From Candidatus Saccharimonadota bacterium (lineage in GTDB: Bacteria; Patescibacteriota; Saccharimonadia; Saccharimonadales; Saccharimonadaceae): 64,000 bases of DNA. The position numbers and the translations under genes are program-made. Below are positions 15,269 through 23,915 of this stretch, piece after piece (position 1 is the first letter of the stretch; the number at the start of each line of letters is the position of its first letter). The stretch is from contig JAQBRV010000002.1 in NCBI GenBank assembly GCA_028286285.1, forward strand, positions 1 through 64,000, written 5' to 3'. Under the pieces are notes generated by a model. That model searched no databases, was not told where the DNA came from, and worked only from the letters and a program-made list of their open reading frames with translations.

Positions 15269-15925
15269 ATGTATTTTGAGAGTCGCACTCAGGCCGGGCA
15301 AATCCTTGCCCAGCAATTACTAGAAAAATATCGCTATGAAAACTGTGCGGTTGTGGCGCTGAGTGATGGCGCGGTGTTGGTGGGCGAACAGGTCGCCACG
15401 GCACTTCACTGTGTTTTGACATTACTATTGATTGAGGATATTGAGGTGCCGGGTGAGGGGATGAGTTTTGGTGGAGTCTCGCAAACTGGCAACTTTACCT
15501 ATAACGGTATGTTTACTGCTGGTGAAGTTGAAGAGTACGCCAGTGAGTTTCATGGCTATCTCGAAGAGCAGAAGCGCGAAAAGTTCCAGAAGATCAATCG
15601 ACTGCTTGGTGACGGCGGTATCATTGATAAAGATCTGCTCCGCGACCACACGGTTATTTTGGTGGCTGACGGCATCGACAATGGCGCCTCGATTGACGTG
15701 GCGCTGGAGTTCCTCAAGCCGATCCGAATTCAGCGGTTGGTGATCGCAACACCAGTGGCGACCGTTCAGGCTGTCGACAAACTTCACATTGTGGCTGACG
15801 AACTTCATATTCTCGATGTCAAAGAAAACTTCATGGGAACAGATCATTATTACACCGACAATACTATTCCAGCTCACGAGGATACAATCGCTAAAATAAA
15901 CCAAATTGTGCTCAATTGGCGATAA
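15269..15925 (+). CDS. Phosphoribosyltransferase-like protein
   Basis: A 218-residue protein with the PRTase layout: N-terminal FESRTQAGQILAQQL and VVALSDGAVLVGEQVA, a beta-rich flexible hood (about 60-90), then VILVADGIDNGASI near 145-158. In active type I PRTases that last loop reads VxLVDDxxxTG and binds PRPP. Here one Asp has become Ala and Thr is Asn, so PRPP binding may be weakened. It resembles the predicted phosphoribosyltransferases of mycobacteria and other bacteria. The start at 15269 has TATCAT 6 nt upstream (leaderless); the longer frame from 15182 lacks any site. It faces away from priA. Substrate unknown. Confidence 0.7.
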   Translation: MYFESRTQAGQILAQQLLEKYRYENCAVVALSDGAVLVGEQVATALHCVLTLLLIEDIEVPGEGMSFGGVSQTGNFTYNGMFTAGEVEEYASEFHGYLEEQKREKFQKINRLLGDGGIIDKDLLRDHTVILVADGIDNGASIDVALEFLKPIRIQRLVIATPVATVQAVDKLHIVADELHILDVKENFMGTDHYYTDNTIPAHEDTIAKINQIVLNWR

Positions 15926-16001
15926 AAGGCTCTTGTCGAATGTTGTAAGAATGTGTAAGATAGTAACAACGAAGTGAGCAAGACTTAAATTAAGGGAGAG
16001 T

Positions 16002-16301
16002 ATGCTAGACGTTTTTATTACATCTCGGGTGCGACGGAAAATTGTGGTTGTCTATGCAAAGTACCCTGATTTTCATACCCATGTGCGCGGACTAGCCAAG
16101 CTTATCAAGGAAGATCCAGGCAATATACAGCGGGAACTGAAGCGTCTGGAAAAAGTCGGCTTTCTGACCAGTGAGAAGCAGGGTAACACCAAAATCTACT
16201 CGACCAACAAGCAGTTTGCTATCTTTAAAGAACTGCAAAGCATTGTGATAAAGTCGCAGCAGCACGCCGGTCGTCCTAAACGTCCCTCTACTGAACTATA
16301 G
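16002..16301 (+). CDS. Winged-helix DNA-binding regulator
   Basis: A 99-residue protein. Residues about 10-75 form a winged helix-turn-helix of ArsR/MarR type: a helix with RVRRKIVVVYAKY, the recognition part HVRGLAKLIKEDPGNIQRELKRLEKVGFL, then a wing with TSEKQGNTKIYSTN. It has no metal-binding Cys. The last 15 residues are basic (HAGRPKRPST) and probably disordered. AAGGGAG lies just before the ATG. It precedes recJ by 30 nt, so it may share its transcript. Target genes are unknown. Confidence 0.8.
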   Translation: MLDVFITSRVRRKIVVVYAKYPDFHTHVRGLAKLIKEDPGNIQRELKRLEKVGFLTSEKQGNTKIYSTNKQFAIFKELQSIVIKSQQHAGRPKRPSTEL

Positions 16302-16331
16302 TATGACTCGGGAGTCGGGAGTACTCTCGCT

Positions 16332-17957
16332 ATGAATTTATTTGAAGAAATACTGAAAGCTCGCGGATTGACCGGCCGAAAACGCGATGCCTTTTTGAAT
16401 CCTAGCTACGACGCTAAGCACGATCCATTTTTGCTGCCCGATATGGATAAAGCCGTGATGAGGCTTGTGGCTGCACGGCAAAAACAAGAGAAAATCATGA
16501 TATACGGTGATTATGATATTGATGGTCTGACGGCAACCACGCTGTTGCTTGATGCGCTGGCGTCGTTTGGATTTGAGCACGTCGACGCCTTTATCCCTAA
16601 CCGTTTTGTCGAAGGGTACGGACTGACAGTAGATGCCATTGAGCGGATTGCTGCCGAGGGAGCACAACTCATCATTACCGTCGACTGCGGTAGTTTAAGT
16701 GAGAAAGAAATTGTACGCGCTAACGAACTAGGTGTCGATGTGATCGTGACTGATCACCACAACGTTGCAGCTATGCAGCCGCCTGCGATTGCCGTGATCA
16801 ATCCTAAACGATCAGACCATCAGTATCCGTTTATCGACCTGGCAGGCGTCGGCGTGGCCTTCAAGTTGGTACAGGCTCTACAAACAAAGCTCGATGGGCT
16901 ACCCGATGGTCAGGAAAAGTGGTTACTTGATCTTGTAGCGTTTGGAACGGTCTGCGATATCGTGACGTTGGTTGATGAAAACCGAGCTAATGTCTTTTGG
17001 GGATTGAAGGTGTTAGCCCGTACCAAACGACCAGGGTTAAAGGCACTCATGGCGGTAGCGGGTGTCGATCCGAGCACGGTCAATGCGCGCAGTCTGGGGT
17101 TTGCGCTGGGACCTCGCATGAACGCGGCAGGACGCCTGGAAACTGCGCAGCATGCACTCGATATGCTGATGGCTACGGATCCTATAGTTGCGCTCGAAAA
17201 AGCCCAACAGCTGAACGATCTCAACGTAGCGCGCCGAGCTGAGCAAGATATTATTTTCAAAGAAGCGATTATCCAGGCCGAAAAATACGAGAACGATCCA
17301 GTGCTCGTGGTAAGTGGCAAAGGCTGGAATCATGGCATCATTGGCATTGTGGCGGCTAAACTACTCGAGAAATACAAAAAACCAACCTACGTGCTCGAAG
17401 AAATGGGCGAGGTGAGCAAAGGCTCGGCTCGAAGTTATGGTAACTTTAGTGTGGCGGATGCCATACGAGCTAGTGATGATCTCATCACCACTGGGGGTGG
17501 GCACATCATGGCGGCTGGCGTTACACTGCCGACTGGTAATATCAACGACTTCCGAAAACGAGTGAATGAGTTTTATCGGTCTTTGGGATTATCGAATCAA
17601 GCACAACTCCTCCTACCCAAAGCCGACACGAATGCTCGGTTTGAATACGTCACTGAAGAACTGATCACACAACTTGCAACGCTTGAACCATTTGGTAATG
17701 GTAATCCGCAGCCGGTGCTCAGGAGCGAAAACGTGCTGGTTATCAACCAGCGACGAATGGGTGCTGAGTCGCAGCACGTTAAGCTCGAACTGCAAGACGA
17801 AGGTGGTCAAAAGCTGCAGATGCTAGCTTTCAGCGCGCCGAGTCATTTCTTCGTTGAGCCCGGCCAACGTATTACGATCTGGTTTCAACCGGATATTAAC
17901 GAGTGGCAAGGACGCCGCAGTATTGAAGGACGGCTTTTGCATTTAGAAATCAACTGA
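16332..17957 (+). CDS. recJ: Single-stranded-DNA-specific exonuclease RecJ
   Basis: A 541-residue protein of the DHH phosphoesterase family. Motif I GDYDIDG at 59-65, motif II VDCG near 117-120, motif III DHH at 141-143, motif IV LGPRMNAAGRLE near 255, and DHHA1 GGGHIMAAG near 395. A C-terminal OB-like domain follows. It digests single-stranded DNA 5' to 3' with Mn or Mg in recombination and mismatch repair. The length is slightly below E. coli RecJ (577). A GGGAG lies about 9 nt upstream. It may be co-transcribed with the winged-helix gene before it. Confidence 0.93.
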   Translation: MNLFEEILKARGLTGRKRDAFLNPSYDAKHDPFLLPDMDKAVMRLVAARQKQEKIMIYGDYDIDGLTATTLLLDALASFGFEHVDAFIPNRFVEGYGLTVDAIERIAAEGAQLIITVDCGSLSEKEIVRANELGVDVIVTDHHNVAAMQPPAIAVINPKRSDHQYPFIDLAGVGVAFKLVQALQTKLDGLPDGQEKWLLDLVAFGTVCDIVTLVDENRANVFWGLKVLARTKRPGLKALMAVAGVDPSTVNARSLGFALGPRMNAAGRLETAQHALDMLMATDPIVALEKAQQLNDLNVARRAEQDIIFKEAIIQAEKYENDPVLVVSGKGWNHGIIGIVAAKLLEKYKKPTYVLEEMGEVSKGSARSYGNFSVADAIRASDDLITTGGGHIMAAGVTLPTGNINDFRKRVNEFYRSLGLSNQAQLLLPKADTNARFEYVTEELITQLATLEPFGNGNPQPVLRSENVLVINQRRMGAESQHVKLELQDEGGQKLQMLAFSAPSHFFVEPGQRITIWFQPDINEWQGRRSIEGRLLHLEIN

Positions 17958-17988
17958 GATATAGTAAAAACACAAGAAAAGGATGGGC

Positions 17989-18570
17989 ATGAAAAAGCGA
18001 ACACGAACAGGCTTTACGATCGTTGAACTGCTGATCGTAGTTGTGGTTATTGGTATCCTAGCCTCGATCTCCGTCGTTGCCTATAACGGCTTTCAGCAGC
18101 GTGCTCGCGACGCAAAACGAATCAGTGACGTCGAAAACATTGCCGAGAGCTTAAGTCTATGGGCAAGTGTTAAAAATCATCTTTTTAGTGCTTCTGGGGC
18201 GGGTCGTCTCGGTACAACAGTTGGTTTTATTAATACCGTGAACCCACCGACTGCAAACTATTCGGCTACCTCAATAAAAAGTCTTCTTATTCAACAGACT
18301 GACCTGAACAGTGACATACAAGAATCTACCTATCAATATGAAGTGAGAGACTATGTCGTCACTCTCTGTCAAGATACCGATACGATTGCTGCAACCGAGA
18401 AAAATCGACGCGTGGTGATGACACGTCTCGATGTCGCGCCGAGCAAAACAATCGCACAGCAGTTGCCGGAATGTGGTGGCAGCGGCAATGACACTTGGTT
18501 CACAGCTTGGCAAACCTCTAGTGGCATGAATTATGCCAAAATGGCCGAGGGCAATCCCGTCGGAACCTAG
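17989..18570 (+). CDS. Type IV pilin-like protein
   Basis: About 193 residues. A short basic leader (MKKRTRTG) is followed by FTIVELLIVVVVIGILASI, the classic prepilin cleavage site after Gly with Glu at mature position 5 and a long hydrophobic helix. The globular C-terminal part contains two Cys that could form a disulfide, one near residue 130 (TLCQDT) and one near 165 (LPECGG). The start at 17989 is preferred over 17983 because AAAAGGA sits 5 nt before it. Processing needs a prepilin peptidase, not in the window. In Saccharibacteria type IV pili are reported to help contact with host bacteria, so a role in attachment or motility is plausible. It is monocistronic here. Confidence 0.88.
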   Translation: MKKRTRTGFTIVELLIVVVVIGILASISVVAYNGFQQRARDAKRISDVENIAESLSLWASVKNHLFSASGAGRLGTTVGFINTVNPPTANYSATSIKSLLIQQTDLNSDIQESTYQYEVRDYVVTLCQDTDTIAATEKNRRVVMTRLDVAPSKTIAQQLPECGGSGNDTWFTAWQTSSGMNYAKMAEGNPVGT

Positions 18571-18596
18571 TCGTAGGAGAAATCGCGCTCCCCTTA

Positions 18597-18625
18597 TTGA
18601 TATCTTTAGGCACCTCTGCTACAAT
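18597..18625 (+). promoter_or_regulatory. Promoter of rpsU with leaderless spacing
   Basis: TTGATA (18597-18602), a 17-nt spacer ending TGC, TACAAT (18620-18625). The ATG of rpsU begins 10 nt after the -10 box, so the leader would be about 3-4 nt. Confidence 0.8.
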
Positions 18626-18635
18626 AACTAACTAT

Positions 18636-18851
18636 ATGGTACAAGTTACACGAAAAGATGAACGAGAAGCGAACGAAAATGTGATTCGTCGTTTCAACCG
18701 CAAAGTATTGCAAAGTGGTGTGTTATCGACGGCGAAAGCCTCGATGCGTTTTCAAAAACCACTCAGTAAAACTGAGCGACGCGCCAAAGCGATTATTCGC
18801 AAAGAACGAAAAGCAGACAAGCTGGCGAAAGCTCGCCTGGGAATCCGCTAG
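18636..18851 (+). CDS. rpsU: 30S ribosomal protein S21
   Basis: A 71-residue very basic protein. VQVTRKDEREANENVIRRF matches the S21 N-terminus, and the C-terminus is an Arg/Lys-rich helix (RRAKAIIRKERKADKLAKA). The ATG at 18636 is right because the promoter ends 10 nt before it; the longer frame starts inside the -35 box. S21 helps start-site selection on the 30S subunit. It is followed after 3 nt by yqeY, the same pair as in many bacteria. Confidence 0.92.
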   Translation: MVQVTRKDEREANENVIRRFNRKVLQSGVLSTAKASMRFQKPLSKTERRAKAIIRKERKADKLAKARLGIR

Positions 18852-18854
18852 TTC

Positions 18855-19307
18855 ATGGCGCTGAAGCAGCGCGTTGACGATGACTTAAAAGCCGCTCTAT
18901 TGGGCGGCGATCGTTTTGCTGCCCAAACACTGCGTGGCCTCAAAGCCGCCGTGTTAAATGAGGAGGTAGCGCTCGGCAAGCGCGATGACGGCCTCGAAGA
19001 CGACGAAGTCGAGAAAATTATCGCAAAAGAAGTCAAAAAACGTAAAGAGAGTATCTCGCTCTACGAGCAAAATGGTCGCCCCGAGCTGGCTGATGACGAG
19101 AAAAAAGAGATGGCGATATTGTCTGTCTATCTTCCACAGCAACTCAACGAAGCTGAGCTCAATGAAATAATTGCCAGTAAGATTGCTGAACTTGGTGCCA
19201 GTGGTTTGCAAGCAATGGGTCAGGTGATCGGTGCAGTTAAAGTACAGGTCGGTAACACTGCTGATGGTGCGACGGTTGCGCGACTTGTTAAAGACGCCTT
19301 GAACTAA
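18855..19307 (+). CDS. yqeY: GatB/YqeY domain protein
   Basis: A 150-residue helical protein. The sequence MALKQRVDDDLKAALLGGD, EKIIAKEVKKRKESISLYEQNGRPELADDE and ILSVYLPQQL is typical of the YqeY family, related to the tail domain of GatB in the Glu-tRNAGln amidotransferase. The exact function is unsettled, and tRNA binding is supposed. It is located 3 nt after rpsU, an arrangement found across bacteria. No Shine-Dalgarno is obvious, so translation is likely coupled to rpsU. Confidence 0.88.
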   Translation: MALKQRVDDDLKAALLGGDRFAAQTLRGLKAAVLNEEVALGKRDDGLEDDEVEKIIAKEVKKRKESISLYEQNGRPELADDEKKEMAILSVYLPQQLNEAELNEIIASKIAELGASGLQAMGQVIGAVKVQVGNTADGATVARLVKDALN

Positions 19308-19326
19308 ACTTGAGGAGAAAACACAC

Positions 19327-19872
19327 ATGATTATCTTTTTTGGTCCAGCTGGTGCAGGTAAGAGTGTCCAAGGCCAATTACTGGCAGCCCGCAATGGCTG
19401 GCGCTGGTTGAGTGCTGGGGAGCTGCTACGCGACACTCATGACATGGAATTAATCACTGAGATGCAAAGCGGTAAATTAGTTGATCCGAGTAGGGTAAAC
19501 GAGCTTGTTGGTGAGGCTATTCGACGTTCGACCAATATCGACCGTCTCATTCTTGACGGCTTTCCCCGGCAGATGAGCCAAGCTGAATGGCTGGTGAACA
19601 GTCAGTCGCATCACGGGCGGGATATCAAGCTCGTGATCGTTCTCGAAGTGCCCAAGAGCGAATTACTAAAACGTTTGGAAGTACGCGGCCGAGCTGATGA
19701 CGTACCGGAAGCAATTGACGAACGTCTCAGGATTTATCGAACCGAAATTTACCCGATCCTTACTTACTTAACCGAACAGAATGCCAAGATTGTGCACATT
19801 GACGGTGTAGGGACTGTCGGCCAAGTACACGACAAGATTACGGAAGAGCTCGAAGCTCACAAATTAGTATGA
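19327..19872 (+). CDS. adk: Adenylate kinase (short form)
   Basis: A 181-residue protein. P-loop GPAGAGKS at 6-13, DGFPRQ near 78-83 (nucleoside monophosphate-binding region), and RGRADDVPEAIDERLRIY with the catalytic Arg residues. The zinc or extended LID domain of longer adenylate kinases is missing; the short LID is typical of reduced genomes and of eukaryotic cytosolic forms. It converts AMP and ATP to two ADP. GAGGAG is about 11 nt upstream. The stop overlaps the start of map by 4 nt (ATGA). Confidence 0.9.
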   Translation: MIIFFGPAGAGKSVQGQLLAARNGWRWLSAGELLRDTHDMELITEMQSGKLVDPSRVNELVGEAIRRSTNIDRLILDGFPRQMSQAEWLVNSQSHHGRDIKLVIVLEVPKSELLKRLEVRGRADDVPEAIDERLRIYRTEIYPILTYLTEQNAKIVHIDGVGTVGQVHDKITEELEAHKLV

Positions 19873-20630
19873 CCCAAGCCCCGAAAACAGAGGCGCAGAT
19901 TCAGGCGATGCGGGAGGGCGGCACAATCCTCGCCACGATTCTAGCAGATCTAAAAAACTACATTCAACCCGGCATGAGCGAAATCGCCATTAATAGCTGG
20001 GTTGAGAGTGAAATCGCGAGGCATGGCGCTACGCCGACGTATCGTGAACCGGTGCCGAATTTCCCCGGGGTGATTTGTATTAGTGTCAATGAACAAATCG
20101 TTCACAGTGTGCCGAGTGATTATGAGTTTGAAGTGGGTGATGTGGTAAGTTTTGACCTCGTCATTACCTATAAAGACATGAAGACGGACGCCGCCTTTAC
20201 CATGATTGTTGGTGAGGAGCCAAAAGGCGCTAAGAAACACCTTCTCTCCGTGACCGAACGCAGCCTCTACGCTGGTATCGACGCCATTAAGGGCCGAGGA
20301 ACGCACACTGGTGATATTGGTGCGGCAGTTGAAAAAGTCCTGATGGACGGCAAGCTCGGCGTCATACGGGAACTGGTAGGGCATGGAGTCGGACTAGCCA
20401 TGCATATGGAGCCCGAGATACCAAACTACGGCAAGAAAGGCACCGGAACACTCTTGCAACCTGGTGATACAATCGCGATTGAGCCAATGGCCACGCTCGG
20501 CGGCGAAACGATCATGACCGAGACATTCGATAACTGGACAATCTCGACGCGTGACGGTAGCTTGGCGGCACATTTTGAGCACACTGTGCTGATTACCGAA
20601 GATGGTGTCGAGATCTTAACTCAGCTATAA
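19869..20630 (+). CDS. map: Methionine aminopeptidase type I
   Basis: A 253-residue pita-bread-fold protein. Visible are CISVNEQIVHSVPS, VSFDLVITYKDMKTDAA (two metal-binding Asp), GHGVGLAMHMEPEIPNYG with the metal His, IEPMATLGG and the last Glu in AAHFEHTVLITEDG. It removes the initiator Met after deformylation by def. It starts inside the adk stop (ATGA), so the two are translated together. A typical length, with no N-terminal zinc finger. Confidence 0.93.
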   Translation: MTQAPKTEAQIQAMREGGTILATILADLKNYIQPGMSEIAINSWVESEIARHGATPTYREPVPNFPGVICISVNEQIVHSVPSDYEFEVGDVVSFDLVITYKDMKTDAAFTMIVGEEPKGAKKHLLSVTERSLYAGIDAIKGRGTHTGDIGAAVEKVLMDGKLGVIRELVGHGVGLAMHMEPEIPNYGKKGTGTLLQPGDTIAIEPMATLGGETIMTETFDNWTISTRDGSLAAHFEHTVLITEDGVEILTQL

Positions 20631-20685
20631 AGTAGGCTTTTTCTAAGACTGTTCAATTTTCGCCATAAGCGCTATAATTGGCTCT

Positions 20686-21927
20686 ATGCAGGAAAATTCT
20701 CGGTATGCGGTAGGGATAGATATCGGTACAACGACAGTTCGATGTGTCGTAGCACATCTTGATAGTACGACTGGTGCACCAACCATTGTTGGGGTCGGTC
20801 AAGCGCCGACAAAGGGGATGCGTAAAGGCGTTGTGGCTCACTTAGAAGGCCCCGCCGCCGCCATGGATGAAGCGCTTGGTGAAGCTGAGCGTATGAGCGG
20901 CTTCCAGGTGGATGCGGCCACGGTCAGCATCAACGGGTCACATATTCTTAGTACCAAAGCCGACGGCATGATCGCTGTTAGCGCCGTCAATCACGAGGTG
21001 ACTCGGGATGACATGCACCGCCTGGAAGAAGTAGCTACCGTCGGTAAGGTACCAGCAAATCGTGAGATTCTCGATGTTGTACCGCACAGCTACACGCTTG
21101 ATGGCCAAGATGGGATCAAAGATCCCCTGGGTATGACGGGTACTCGTCTTGAGATTAACGCCAATGTCGTCTCAGCGCTTGGTCCTCACCTCCATAATTT
21201 GCAAAAATCAGCTGAACTTGCAAAAGTTGATGCTCATACCATCACTCCATCGATTCTGGCGGCTGCCAAGGCGGTATTGACTGAGTCGCAATTGGAGAAT
21301 GGAGTCGCCGTGATTGATCTTGGTGGTGCGACGACAAGTGTCGCTGTGTTCGAAGAGGGCGATTTGCAACACGTCGGGATCATACCGATTGGCGGTATGA
21401 ATATTACCAACGATTTGGCGATCGGTCTTAAAACTGACCCAGAAGTCGCCGAAAAGGTAAAACTCGCCCACGCCGTCGCGGTCGCTCGTCAGCATACCGA
21501 GGGTATTAGTATTAAAGAAGAGGGTGAAGTTATTACCTTCACCTCCCAGGATATCGACGAAATTGTCGAAGCGCGACTTGAAGAAATTTTTGAAGCTGTC
21601 AATAAAGAACTGAAGAAAGCTGGGAAAGCCGGTCAATTGCCAAGCGGCGTCGTATTGACGGGCGGTGGAGCGCAGCTTAAACACATTGTTGAGTATGCTA
21701 AGCAAGCACTTGGTGTGGCAGCCCGACTCGGTAAAGCGACGGGCTATGGTGGTGTGGCTGAAGATGCTGAGAAGCCTCACTATGCCAGCGTCGTGGGTCT
21801 AATGCTGATTGATGGCGAAGGTAGTGCAGCTCCTCAAAAACACAGCAGTAACAGTTTCAATGCGAAGGCTGGCCTCAAGAATGCAGGCGGGATAGTGTCT
21901 CGTTTTTTGGATCGCTTCAAGGCATAG
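20686..21927 (+). CDS. ftsA: Cell division protein FtsA
   Basis: A 413-residue actin-like ATPase. Phosphate 1 VGIDIGTTTVRCV at about 8-20, the FtsA-specific SHS2 domain (1C) near 85-160, phosphate 2 VIDLGGATTSVAVF near 207-220, and adenosine loop LTGGGAQL near 325. The C-terminal amphipathic helix that binds the membrane is visible in IVSRFLDRFKA. It anchors FtsZ to the membrane at the division site. TATAAT lies 7 nt before the ATG and no Shine-Dalgarno is present, so it is leaderless. It precedes ftsZ with a 70-nt gap that holds a second promoter. Confidence 0.93.
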   Translation: MQENSRYAVGIDIGTTTVRCVVAHLDSTTGAPTIVGVGQAPTKGMRKGVVAHLEGPAAAMDEALGEAERMSGFQVDAATVSINGSHILSTKADGMIAVSAVNHEVTRDDMHRLEEVATVGKVPANREILDVVPHSYTLDGQDGIKDPLGMTGTRLEINANVVSALGPHLHNLQKSAELAKVDAHTITPSILAAAKAVLTESQLENGVAVIDLGGATTSVAVFEEGDLQHVGIIPIGGMNITNDLAIGLKTDPEVAEKVKLAHAVAVARQHTEGISIKEEGEVITFTSQDIDEIVEARLEEIFEAVNKELKKAGKAGQLPSGVVLTGGGAQLKHIVEYAKQALGVAARLGKATGYGGVAEDAEKPHYASVVGLMLIDGEGSAAPQKHSSNSFNAKAGLKNAGGIVSRFLDRFKA

Positions 21928-21997
21928 CCTTGAAATGAACAAAAGTGTTATACTAGGTCGTAAAGAACAAGACGAGTAGCGAGGGAGTAGAAAGTTC

Positions 21998-23188
21998 ATG
22001 CCTGAAGTTAAACCAAGTGATATACAAAGCTTTGCCAGTATAAAAGTAGTCGGTGTGGGTGGTGCAGGAGGCAGCGCGGTCAATCGTATGAAAGACGCGG
22101 GCCTCCAAGGTGTTCAATTTATTGCTATGAATACGGACGCACAAGCGCTTCATAACAGTCGAGCAGATCTTAAGATTCATCTTGGTCACAACACGACTAA
22201 CGGTCTCGGTGCAGGTGCTGATCCTTCAACTGGGGAAGCTGCAGCTAATGAATCACGTGATGAAATTCGCGAAGCTATTACTGGCGCCGACATGGTGTTT
22301 GTCACCATCGGTGCGGGTGGTGGCACTGGTTCGGGTGCTGGTCACATTGTGGCTGAGATTGCCAGGGAACTAGGCATCCTCGTTGTCGGTGTTGCCACGA
22401 AGCCGTTTAGTTTTGAGGGTGAAAAACGTCGACAGAACGCCGAGTGGGCAATTAGTCAGCTTGGTCGCCAAGTTGATACACTCATTACAATTCCAAACGA
22501 CCGTCTGTTACAGACCATTGATCGCCGCACACCACTGCTTGAAACATTTAAGATCGCCGACGACGTGCTTCGTCAGGGTGTCCAAGGTATTTCCGAACTG
22601 ATTACCGAACATGGTTTGATCAACCTCGACTTCGCTGACGTTAAGGCCATTATGAGTAATGCCGGTTCAGCTCTGATGGGTATCGGTCGCGCGAGCGGAG
22701 AAGACCGTGCAGCTCAAGCTGCCCAGCAGGCTATCGAGTCACCACTCATCGAGGTATCGATTGATGGCGCTAAGGGTGTTCTATTCAACGTTACTGGTGG
22801 CTACGACATGAGCATGAGCGAGATTCAAGAAGCTGCCGAGATTATTACCAGTGCAGTATCACCAGATGCAAACATCATCTTTGGTGCAACCCTGAAGCCT
22901 GATCTCGAAGACGAGTTAATCATCACGGTCATCGCGACAGGCTTTGACAGCGCTTACTTCCAGGAACAAGCCGAAGCACTCAAAGCATCTGATTCTTCTG
23001 AAACAGAAGTGAACGATGAAGAAATCCAGGCCGTCAACCTTGATCTTGATCAAACGGACGCTGCAACTCATTTCGCCGAAGAACCAACGGGCAATATTTG
23101 GAGCCAGCCAGAAGAAGACGACGAGTCTGATACGCCCGCATTCTTGCGGCGTCGCAAAAAAAATAAGAATAAGAAGACTGAAGAGTAG
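21998..23188 (+). CDS. ftsZ: Cell division protein FtsZ
   Basis: A 396-residue tubulin-like GTPase. Signature GAGGGTGSGAG is near 106-116. NTDAQAL, NDRLLQ and the synergy-loop region DFADVKAIMSNAGSALMGIG are typical. A variable acidic linker from about 330 ends in the conserved tail TPAFLRRRKK, which binds FtsA. The ribosome binding site is GAGGGAG. A TATACT box near 21949 suggests its own promoter in addition to the ftsA one. The protein polymerises into the Z ring. Confidence 0.95.
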   Translation: MPEVKPSDIQSFASIKVVGVGGAGGSAVNRMKDAGLQGVQFIAMNTDAQALHNSRADLKIHLGHNTTNGLGAGADPSTGEAAANESRDEIREAITGADMVFVTIGAGGGTGSGAGHIVAEIARELGILVVGVATKPFSFEGEKRRQNAEWAISQLGRQVDTLITIPNDRLLQTIDRRTPLLETFKIADDVLRQGVQGISELITEHGLINLDFADVKAIMSNAGSALMGIGRASGEDRAAQAAQQAIESPLIEVSIDGAKGVLFNVTGGYDMSMSEIQEAAEIITSAVSPDANIIFGATLKPDLEDELIITVIATGFDSAYFQEQAEALKASDSSETEVNDEEIQAVNLDLDQTDAATHFAEEPTGNIWSQPEEDDESDTPAFLRRRKKNKNKKTEE

Positions 23189-23200
23189 GAGACAGCACGC

Positions 23201-23656
23201 GTGAGCTCAATTTATGACATTGGTGATAGCCGAGTTATCGAGTCGCGCGAGGGAGCCGATGGCAAAACTATTCGCCGCCGCCGCGAAACACCTGACGGCA
23301 AGCGCTTCACTACCTACGAGCGGGTTGAAAAGCCAAACCTGGCAGTTGTCAAAAAAAATGGCGGCCGTGAATTATTTGATCGTGAGAAGCTATCAAACGC
23401 CGTCACCGTCTCGGTTGGCAAATTCTTTACTTCAGAGGTTGAGATTGAACAAATTGTTGATAACGTTGAAGAAGCGGTCTATGGACTTGGCGACAACGAA
23501 GTTACTTCAAAACAAATCGGTAAATTCGTACTCGAAGAACTGCGTCTAAAGAACGAAGTCGCTTATGTGCGGTTTGCTAGTGTCTACTACGAGTTTAAAA
23601 CCCTCGACGAATTCCGAGAAATACTCGGCCAAGCCGTCAAGAGCAAGGCAGCCTAA
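23201..23656 (+). CDS. nrdR: NrdR-like transcriptional regulator lacking its zinc-ribbon cysteines
   Basis: A 151-residue protein. After the first 15 residues the NrdR wording is intact (SRVIESREGADGKTIRRRRE..GKRFTTYERVE), followed by the ATP-cone domain (VVKKNGGRELFDREKLSNAV, about 47-140). The four zinc-ribbon Cys of NrdR (MxCPxC..C..C) are replaced: the start reads MSSIYDI and the second pair is TPDG. The DNA-binding ribbon is therefore unlikely to hold zinc. NrdR normally represses ribonucleotide reductase genes when dATP is bound. It starts with GTG behind TAGGAGA, 12 nt after ftsZ, so it belongs to the ftsA-ftsZ operon. Confidence 0.85.
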   Translation: MSSIYDIGDSRVIESREGADGKTIRRRRETPDGKRFTTYERVEKPNLAVVKKNGGRELFDREKLSNAVTVSVGKFFTSEVEIEQIVDNVEEAVYGLGDNEVTSKQIGKFVLEELRLKNEVAYVRFASVYYEFKTLDEFREILGQAVKSKAA

Positions 23657-23657
23657 G

Positions 23658-23915
23658 ATGCGCGTAGCAATCGTGTATAAATACGAGAGTGACCACGCCA
23701 GAGAAGTGCTTGATTATCTGCGAGATTTCGAACGTCAAACAGGACACCGGCTCGAAACGATTGACCCGGATTCAAAAGATGGCGCTGACACCTGCCGCGC
23801 CTACGACATAGTTGAATATCCTACCGTGATAGCTATCAGCGACGATGGTCACATGCAAAATATGTGGCGTGGCCGTCCGTTACCCACGATTAGCGAAGTG
23901 AGCTTCTATGTTTAA
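23658..23915 (+). CDS. Thioredoxin-fold protein with a single cysteine
   Basis: An 85-residue protein with a thioredoxin/glutaredoxin-like layout: a first strand MRVAIVYKYES, helix SDHAREVLDYLRDFER, strand LETIDPDS, ADTCRAYDIVEYPTVIAISDDG with the cis-Pro in YPT, and GRPLPTISEVSFYV. The CxxC active site is absent and only one Cys is present (near residue 51). It starts 1 nt after the nrdR stop and overlaps the VKOR gene by 8 nt, so the two are produced together. A role as a redox partner of VKOR is inferred from position. Confidence 0.75.
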   Translation: MRVAIVYKYESDHAREVLDYLRDFERQTGHRLETIDPDSKDGADTCRAYDIVEYPTVIAISDDGHMQNMWRGRPLPTISEVSFYV

